Shown: positions 56,135-64,000 of the stretch, piece after piece | Numbering within the stretch: the stretch's first letter is position 1 | Layout: every line of letters starts with the position of its first letter | Source of the DNA: Mantis religiosa | Lineage: Eukaryota; Arthropoda; Insecta; Mantodea; Mantidae | Direction of reading: 5' to 3' | Assembly: GCA_030765055.1 (NCBI GenBank) | Contig: CM060953.1 | Coordinates: forward strand, 17,769,518-17,833,517 | DNA length: 64,000 nucleotides | The notes under the pieces: model-generated | Seen by the model: only the letters and a program-made list of their open reading frames with translations | What the model was told of the DNA's origin: nothing | The model's database searches: none | Translations under genes and position numbers: made by a program

Positions 56135-58400
56135 TCCCCTACAATAAGTCGTATCGGACGATGAATGAAATGATGTTCAAATAAGTACAGGGTACATAGA
56201 GCTTAGAGTTACCAGACATTCATCCTTCAGGATAAGAGAAAACCTCCATTGTTAAGTCATATCGGACGATGAATGAAATGATGTTCAAATGAGTACAGGG
56301 TACATAGAGCTCACAGTTACCAGACATTCATCTTTCAGGATAAGAGAAAACCTCCAACGTTAAGTCATATCGGACGACGAATGAAATGATGTTCAAATGA
56401 GTACAGGGTACATAGAGCTTAGAGTTACCAGACATTCATCTTTCAGGATAAGAGAAAACCTCCAACGTTAAGTCATATCGACGATGAATGAAATGATGTT
56501 CAAATGAGTACAGGGTACATAGAACTTCGAGCTACCAGACATTCATCTTTCAGGATAAGAGGAAACCTCCAAAGTTAGGTCATATCGGACGATGAATGAA
56601 ATGATGTTCAAATGAGTACAGGGTACATAGAGCTTAGAGTTACCAGACATTCATCTTTCAGGATAAGAGAAAACCACCAACGTTAAGTCATACCGGACGA
56701 TGAATGAAATGATGTTCAAATAAGTACAGGGTACATAGAGCTTAGAGTTACACGACATTCATTTTTCAGGATAAGAGAAAACCTCCAACGTTAAGTCATA
56801 TCGGACGATGAATGAAATGATGTTCAAATAAGTACAGGGTACATAGAGCTTACAGTTACTAGACATTCATCTTTCAGGATAAGAGAAAACCTCCAACGTT
56901 AAGTCATATCGGACGATGAATGAAATGATGTTCAAATGAGTACAGGGTACATAGAGCTTAGAGTTACCAGACATTCATCCTTCAGGATAAGAGAAAACCT
57001 CCAACGTTAAGTCATATCGGACGATGAATGAAATGATGTTCAAATGAGTACAGGGTACATAGAGCTTAGAGTTACCAGACATTCATCTTTCAGGATAAGA
57101 GGAAACCTCCAAAGTTAGGTCATATCGGACGATGAATGAAATGATGTTCAAATGAATACAGGGTACATAGAGCTTAGAGTTACCAGACATTCATCTTTCA
57201 GGATAAGAGAAAACCTCCAACGTTAAGTCATACCGGACGATGAATGAAATGATGTTCAAATAAGTACAGGGTACATAGAGCTTAGAGTTACTAGACATTC
57301 ATATTTCAGGATAAGAGAAAACCTCCAACGTTAAGTCATATCGGACGATGAATGAAATGATGTTCAAATAAGTACAGGGTACATAGAGCTTACAGTTACT
57401 AGACATTCATCTTTCAGGATAAGACAAAACCTCCAACGTTAAGTCATATCGGACGATGAATGAAATGATGTTCAAATAAGTACAGGGTACATAGAGCTTA
57501 GAGTTACCAGACATTAATCTTTCAGGATAAGAGAAAACCTCCAACGTTAAGTCATATCGAACGATGAATGAAATAATGTTCAAATAAGTACAGGGTACAT
57601 AGAGCTTACAGTTACAAGACATTCATCTTTCAGGATAAGAGAAAACCTCCAACGTTAAGTCATATCGAACGATGAATGAAATAATGTTCAAATAAGTACA
57701 GGGTACATAGAGCTTACAGTTACTAGACATTCATCTTTCAGGATAAGAGAAAACCTCCAACGTTAAGTCATATCGGACGATGAATGAAATGATGTTCAAA
57801 TAAGTACAGGGTACATAGAGCTTAGAGTTACCAGACATTCATCTTTCAGGATAAGAGAAAACCTTCAACGTTAAGTCATATCGGACGATGAATGAAATGA
57901 TGTTCAAATGAGTACAGGGTACACAGAGCTTAGAGTTACCAGACATTCATCTTTCAGGATAAGAGAAAACCTCCAACGTTAAGTCATATTGGACGATGAA
58001 TGAAATGATGTTCAAATAAAACAGGGTACATAGAGCTTAGAGTTAGCAGACATTCATATTTCAGGATAAGAGAAAACCTCCAACGTTAAGTCATATCGGA
58101 CGATGAATGAAATGATGTTCAAATAAAACAGGGTACATAGAGCTTAGAGTTAGCAGACATTCATATTTCAGGATAAGAGAAAACCTCCAACGTTAAGTCA
58201 TATCGGACGATGAATGAAATGATGTTCAAATGAGTACAGGGTACTTAGGGCTTAGAGTTACCAGACATTCATATTTCAGGATAAGGGAACACTCCGAAAA
58301 AAAGCCTTTTCCATATAACTCGCACTGACCGAAATTAGAGCTTGGCACCTCTTGAACCTGAGGCAGATATGCTAAGATCACTAACAGAGGTGGGTATAAA
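56135..58400 (-). mobile_element. tRNA-headed SINE with about twenty 108-bp repeats
   Basis: The largest 108-bp array here. On the minus strand the decayed head lies at about 58400-58300 (CTGTTAGTGATCTTAGCATA, then AGTTATATGGAAAAGG). About twenty units run to the 3' end at 56135. Units alternate variants in blocks: AAAACAGGG for AAGTACAGGG near 58015 and 58120, and CATATCGAACG near 57555 and 57660. This indicates stepwise block duplication. A 71-codon open frame at 57407-57622 is two units read through. Confidence 0.85.
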
Positions 58401-58944
58401 GCTAGTTAATACTCAGTTTCCATTCAGTAAAAATCGATTCATATATTACTTTACCCAGATACATTAGAATATCTTCCACACTTGGAGTAACTCATGTGCT
58501 AGGAGTTGGTTCCGCTTTACTTCTACCTTAGTTGCGATGTCAGTCTAATTTTATAATGGTGTAGATGAGTATTAGAGAAAGTAACAAGATAACTGTAGTG
58601 TTGGAGGTCAACACATATCCTCATGTTCATCCGGAACATAATCGCGTAAGCTGCAGATAATTGACACGCACAACGGGGTGCGAGCAGCGCCACAACGGAC
58701 AGACAAAAGAGCACTTGGCGGCGGGGATGCAGCCCAGGAAATAATTCAATTACACCTCCCCCTACCTCGTGTTTGTCATGAACCACTTCCATTTGCGTCT
58801 TCCTTTGCTCACCTTCTGAACGTCCGTGACTGCCATTTTACACATTTGTTGATCCTTTCATCTATTGTTAACATTAAAGTACTCTAAAAGATTTATTTTT
58901 ACCACAAATTCATGACAACCCTACAAGAGAACGTTGCTTGTACA
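58401..58944. other. No recognised gene
   Basis: Two short frames overlap on opposite strands at 58523-58887; neither shows a domain. Confidence 0.45.
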
Positions 58945-60262
58945 CTTGGCTTCTGTGTTCTTTCTGTGTTCTTGTACTCCTGTACAAACACTTATTGCTC
59001 AATCTACTTCAAGATAAACATTATCTTATTGTAGTTACAAGGAAATACAGCAGACTTTAAGTGATAGTCAAACGTTTTAAACAGCTGGTCGTTATGTGAT
59101 GTATACATGACTTTCTCTACTCTTGTACAAACACTTATTGCTCTATCTACTGCAAGATAAACATTATCTTATTGTAGTTACAAGGGAATACAGTAGACTT
59201 TAAGTGATAGGCAAATGTTTTAAACAGCTGGTCGTTAAGTGATGTATACATGACTTTCTCTACTCTTGTACAAACACTTATTGCTCTATCTACTGCAAGA
59301 TAAACATTATCTTATTGTAGTTACAAGGGAGTACAGTAGACTTTAAATGATAGTCAAATGTTTTAAACAGCTGGTCGTTATGTGATGTATACATGACCTT
59401 CTCTACTCTTGTACAAACACTTATTGCTCTATCTACTGCAAGATAAACATTATCTTATTGTAGTTACAAGGGAGTACAGTAGACTTTAAGTGATAGTCAA
59501 ACGTTTTAAACAGCTGGTCGTTATGTGATGTATACATGGCTTTCTCTACTCTTGTACAAACACTTATGTCTGAAGCTACTTCAAGATAAGCATTATTTTT
59601 TGTAGTTACAAGGGAATGCAGTAGACTTTAGGTGACAGTCAAATGTTTTAAACAGCTGGTCGTTATATGATGTACACATGACTTTCTCTACTCTTGTACA
59701 AACACTTATTGCTCTATCTACTTCAAGATAAACATTATGTTATTGAAGTTACAAGGGAATGCAGTAGACTTTAAGTGATAGACAAATGTTTTATACAGCT
59801 GGTCGTTATATGATGTACACATGACTTTCTCTACTCTTGTACAAACACTTATTGCTCTATTTACTTCAAGATAAACATTATCTTATTAAGTTACAAGGGA
59901 ATACAGTAGACTAAGTGATAGTCAAATGTTTTAAACAGCTGATCGTACAGACACTTGTGTCTTGTACAGACACTTATTGCTCTATCTACTTAAAGATAAA
60001 CATTATCTTATTGTAGTTACAAGGGAATACAGTAAATATTAAGTGATAGTCAAATGTTTTAAACATCTGGTCGTTATGTGATGTATACATGACTTTCTCT
60101 ACTTTTGTACAAACACTTATTGCTCTATCTACTTTAAGATAAACATTATCTTAGTGTAGTTACAAGGGAATACAGTAGACTAAGTGATAGTCAAATGTTT
60201 TAAAGGCCTTGCTATTGTGATGGCTTCGAAATTCCTTTCTCCTTATGGCAAGGAGATGCAAA
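58945..60262 (-). repeat. Tandem array of the 143-bp unit, minus orientation, about nine copies
   Basis: The reverse complement of the unit at 17468-18960 repeats with a 143-bp period (TGTACAAACACTTATTGCTC at about 59124, 59267, 59410). Some units are shortened, for example near 59900-59960. The right flank AGGCCTTGCTATTGTGATGG to CTTATGGCAAGGAG resembles that of the copy at 60915-61090. Confidence 0.92.
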
Positions 60263-60914
60263 GAACAGAAGAACTTGCTGTTTGAGACAAGCGTATTTAA
60301 AAATAAAACCAATAACAAGAATAACTACATATTCGCTTGTAGGTACAAGAATTTTACCAGTTAGATAATGTTTAATTTGATCTAGATAGAGGAATAAGTG
60401 TTTGTGAGATTAGTTTGTACAGGACTAGGGAAATTCATACGAGTACAACCCATAATACTTTTGTTGCTATTTATTAGCAATATTTATTAACTGTTGTAAA
60501 ACTTGCAATGAATATCTTTTCACTCTATGTTGCACTAGCCATTGTTGACCAAGCCTAAGGAACCTTTATTATTATTGATGTTCCACTCTTAATGTCAGCA
60601 GTTGCACTGTAAAACACTGGTTACCGTACGGTAAGTGGTCACTGACAAAAGCTATTTACGACTGGGAAATCAATTACTTTAGTACTTCGCTTTGTTCATT
60701 TGTTCGGTTTCATTGTTTTCTGCCTTCACGTGGGTGAAAATAGAACACCGACCTGAAATGATCAGTCTCTTAATTGAAATGGATACAATAGAATGTTTAA
60801 CAGTAGGGTTTAGGGGACTCAATAACGATTAGAAGCCAGTGTGGGAATATGAATGGAATTTAAGGCAAGGATTATTTATATTTTGTATTTAATAGTAATA
60901 TGATGTGTTGTATT
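60263..60914. other. 143-bp remnant and unassigned sequence
   Basis: 60340-60460 holds a diverged plus-strand 143-bp unit (TAGATAGAGGAATAAGTGTT). The rest, 60461-60914, shows nothing I can support. Confidence 0.5.
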
Positions 60915-61090
60915 AATACAACTATTCTTACACACACTTATTTCTCTATCTACTTCAAAATAAACATTATCTTTTTGTAGTTACAAGGGAATACAGTAGA
61001 CTAAGTGATAGTCAAATGTTTTAAACAGCTGGTTGCTATGGTAATGCCTTTAAAATGCCATATGTTCTCTTTGTATGTCCAGGGGATAAA
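60915..61090 (-). mobile_element. Single copy of the 143-bp family with flank
   Basis: ACACTTATTTCTCTATCTAC through AATGTTTTAAACAGCTGG matches the unit. The right flank GCTATGGTAATGCC and GTCCAGGGGATAAA resembles 60210-60262 and, inverted, 54770-54810. Confidence 0.75.
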
Positions 61091-61551
61091 AAAATGAATG
61101 AAGTTTTCACATATTAAAAATTCGAGAAGTAAGGAATAGCTCCAAAAGGACAGTCGAATCAACGAGAGATTGGTTTTACTATAAATTTTGTGCTGTAAAG
61201 CCATATGTTTTCTTAATTAGTACGACTTTTATTTTAATTCAATTTAAGAGTTATTAAAAGTCATACAGAATGTGGAGGCCTTTTGAGGATTTTGTCATGA
61301 AATTTTTGGTAACACTTCAGTCATCATTAAAATACCTTAAACATTACTTTTAATCAAAATTATAAGGCACATTTATGACTAAATAAAAGTTTTGGAAACA
61401 TTTTCTAATTAGAAAGTATTTTGTTATGCAACATTTTTATGTTTTTGGAAAGTCGTGTTGCATCTAGGGACGATTCCCAACTCAAATATCAGGTCTATTA
61501 TTTAAGTGAATTTTTGTTTTTAAGCTTTGGATTTACGGACTTCAAAACGTA
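61091..61551. other. No recognised gene
   Basis: AT-rich; nothing identified. Confidence 0.5.
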
Positions 61552-62149
61552 GTGGAAATTAATTGTTCTTTCAGCTGGCCGTGTGTAGGTTAAAGTATGG
61601 AAAAATAGAGTCAGACTGAACAATTCAATGCAATAGCCGGGATTTGAAACACGGATCTTCTGGTGTCCGTCCAGCCGCTCTAAACTATTGAGCTACTATG
61701 GCCAACGTGCCGATATGACATTAAATTCTCCAACTGGCTCGTGTTTTTCCCGGTAAACGACTTAGGAGTTCTCATAAACACATGAGACAACTGCCTTAAT
61801 GGTGACTTACTATGCTGTAAGTACTTTAAGGCCCGGGCTTTATAGTTAACCACTATTAGGTCAATTAATGGAAATTAATTGTTCTTTCACATTACCCGTG
61901 TGTAAGCTAAAGTGTGGAAAGATAGACTCAGACTGAAAAATTGAATGCCATAGTTGGGATTTGAACCACGGATCTTCTGGTTGACATCCGGCCGCTCTAA
62001 CGCTTGTGCTACTATGGCCAACGTGTCGACATGACATTAAATTCTCCAATTGACTCGTGTTTTTCCCGGTAAACCACTAGGAGTTCTCATAAACACATGA
62101 GATAACTACCTTAATGGCGACTTAATATGCTGTAAGTGCTTTAAGGCCC

Positions 62150-62162
62150 GGGCTTTATAGTT
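62150..62162. repeat. Target duplication of nested LINE, left copy
   Basis: GGGCTTTATAGTT here equals 63204-63216. Confidence 0.92.
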
Positions 62163-63203
62163 TTTTTTATTTATCCAGATTTATGAACCCTATTTTACAC
62201 AGTGGTATATTAGGGTTATAGTTGATACATAAAAATACACAATTTTAACAAAAATATTTTAAATACTAGAAGGAAGAAAATATGTTATAATCTGATGCAT
62301 ATTAATTTAAACTATTTCAGACGTTTAAACACTGAGTTTATAAACATCATGAAGTACTTATACTGTTGTGGCTTCATTAGCAAAGATGTGAGCGGAGCAG
62401 AAAATTCAGTCCCTAGAGAGTCTAGCTTGAATATTAATTCTTGTCTTTCTCTCCAGAAAATGGGACAACTGAAAAGGAGATGAACCACAGTTTGAAATTC
62501 TTCACCACACATGCACTTTGGGTTAGATGTTAAGTGAAAACGTGATAAGTATTCACTAAATTTACCATGTCCACTTAAAAATTGTGTCAAAACAAAATTT
62601 GGTACAAGAGTTTCACATTTTCCTCTGTCATATACACTAGGGAAAAATAATGTTTTTGTTAAACTTCCATTTGGAGTTGTTAGCCATTGTTGGTTCCATT
62701 CTTCAAGAATATGTTGATGTATTATTCTACTTACAGTAGAAATAGGACATAAAGAGTATGTCACAGGAAGATTGGATTCCGCAGCCTTCTTAGCCAAGCA
62801 ATCAGCTCTCTCGATACCTAAAATTCCACTGTGTCCTTTAACCCATCCCATGCAAATATGTCCTGGATGGTTTTGAAGCAAGGTTCTGATTTCATGTGCT
62901 AATGAATTTAAATTGTATTTATCATTAATAGCGAGTAGAGCTGATTGTGAATCACTAAGAATACGGGCACTGTTCCCATTAACAGTACACCATTTTATAG
63001 CTTCTTTAATTGCTAAGAACTCCGACTGGAATACAGAACATTCAGGTGACAATTTAAGCATGGAGTGAGTTAGTTCCGTTTGGTTTTCATAAACAACCAA
63101 AGCACATGCTACTGCAGATATAGTATCTTCAAATTGGTAACGCGAACCGTCTGTATATATGTAATAATCCGGAAAATTACATATTTCCTTTAAACAGGTT
63201 ACA
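62163..63203 (-). mobile_element. 5'-truncated LINE with 13-bp target duplication
   Basis: Minus-strand insertion of 1,041 bp. A plus-strand T run at 62161-62168 marks the A tail, the coding end runs to 63203, and exact 13-bp duplications flank both sides. It lies inside the 316-bp repeat unit and is therefore younger than the repeat. Confidence 0.93.
62312..63203 (-). CDS. LINE ORF2 C-terminal part: RNase H with intact catalytic residues (5'-truncated)
   Basis: The frame is open from the truncation at 63203 to the stop at 62312, about 296 residues without a lesion. RNase H motifs in order: YYIYTDGSRYQFED (Asp), FQSEFLAIKEAIKW (Glu), ARILSDSQSALLAI (Asp) and GWVKGHSGILGIERADCLAK (last Asp), so the four acidic residues are all present. 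A C-terminal CMCGEEFQTVVHLLFSCPIF gives the C-x-C...H-x4-C motif of jockey/R1-type ORF2 proteins. The RT is missing, so the copy cannot move. The first codon present is internal, and no real start exists. The unbroken frame indicates a recent insertion. Confidence 0.88.
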
Positions 63204-63360
63204 GGGCTTTATAGTTCGGACCACTATTAGGTACAATTAATGGAAATTAAATGACCTTTCACATTATCCGTGTGTAAGCTAAAGTGTGAAAAGGTAACTT
63301 CTGGTTCAAATCCCGGCTATGGCATTGAATTTTTCAGTCTGACTCTATCTTTCCATACTT

Positions 63361-64000
63361 CAAAATGTGTATTTCCACCAAAGTAAAAGCATCGGATTTA
63401 TTACAATACATCTCTAACTAATATGGACGTGTTAGAGGTAGTAGTAAGAAATTCATTGCTAATTCCAGTAGTTACTGCAGACAACTGGTTTCCTCTTCAG
63501 AGTTAAACATTTGAAGATATTCCTACCATACCAAGATATGTTGAGTTACAAAGAAGGAAATTTATGACTGAAACAAATGAATTCGTTTTCAGGGAAACGA
63601 TATATGATCGTCTTTCTGCGACTTCCTAATGGTATTTACATAGAACAAAATGTGGAGTTCAAACAAATGAGTTCGTTTCCAAGGAAACCAAATCTACTGA
63701 TACAAATTTAGTCGCCGTAATAACAAACGAGGAGGGTTCATTTTACAAAACCTCGTATTTTAATGACTAGGAGCAGACAGGAACTTCTGTTTTGTTTTAA
63801 AATACACGTGGTCTCTTTGTGAATGTGTGACAGAAATGTTAACACTGTACAGTGCATAGAACGCTAATGGCAGCGACGACAGTTAGGACTGTTTTTATAC
63901 AAAGTATCAGCGACGTTTTCAATACAAGGACAGTGTGTAGTTATTCGTTTTCTCCATTTTCGTGGTGTGACACCTACTGAAATTCATCGCCAGTTGAGAG
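63361..64000. other. No recognised gene
   Basis: TTCCAAGGAAACCAAAT-like pieces recur loosely near 63590 and 63680 (TCGTTTTCAGGGAAACGA, TCGTTTCCAAGGAAACCA), but no feature could be named. The final bases (GTGTGACACCTACTGAAATT) may begin another element. Confidence 0.4.

Larger units (their letters stand above)
61552..63360. mobile_element. Foldback-type element with about 316-bp internal repeats, split by a LINE
   Basis: GGAAATTAATTG-type motifs recur at 61554, 61870 and 63236. After subtracting the nested LINE and one target duplication (1,054 bp) the spacings are about 316 and 312 bp. Units contain the reversed tRNA-like module (CGGGATTTGAAACACGGATC, CCGTCCAGCCGCTCTAAAC), ACATTAAATTCTCCAA and AGTTCTCATAAACACATGAG, the modules seen at 2112-2650. 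The right end 63305-63355 (GGTTCAAATCCCGGCTATGG) is inverted relative to the left end. Confidence 0.7.

Overview
The window is transposon-dense, intron-scale nuclear DNA from an animal, most likely an insect with a large genome. A cockroach- or termite-like (polyneopteran) source is my guess, from the style of the LINE, mariner and tRNA-headed SINE families; no host gene identifies the species. I find no convincing host protein-coding gene, no true tRNA or rRNA gene, and nothing bacterial or viral. Almost every open frame is either a decayed transposon protein or a by-product of a tandem repeat.

Layout. 1-1837: 3' end of a jockey-type LINE interrupted cleanly by a 1,337-bp mariner with perfect 31-bp terminal repeats. 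1838-9145: Penelope-like (PLE) fragments, a foldback element with tRNA-like arms (2112-2650), and three SINEs whose bodies are tandem arrays of a 108-bp unit. 9866-15426: a GC-rich island, microsatellites, further SINE types, a CR1/jockey-like LINE end, a structured GC-rich patch, and a PLE carrying a GIY-YIG endonuclease and interrupted by a SINE. 15427-17437: probable pogo/Tigger-like relic with a 150-bp repeat array directly after its transposase stop codon. 17468-18960: array of a 143-bp unit. 19400-30437: three more LINE relics, a mariner relic, a diverged direct duplication and more 108-bp arrays. 30910-51551: a second mariner, inflated to about 20.6 kb because the last 85 bp before its stop codon are tandemly repeated about 229 times. 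51713-58400: further 108-bp SINE arrays. 58945-61090: 143-bp arrays. 61552-63360: a foldback element with 316-bp internal repeats and a nested, 5'-truncated LINE bounded by a 13-bp target duplication.

The main message is that several unrelated element types (mariner, a tRNA-headed SINE, a Tigger-like relic, a 143-bp family and a foldback element) all carry internal tandem arrays. The 85-bp mariner array is the most striking: a 7-bp direct repeat that would have flanked exactly one unit in the ancestral gene is still visible at both ends, and the array has higher-order periods of 1,700 and 5,607 bp. A hammerhead-ribozyme-like core sits in the PLE 3' region at 6234-6268.
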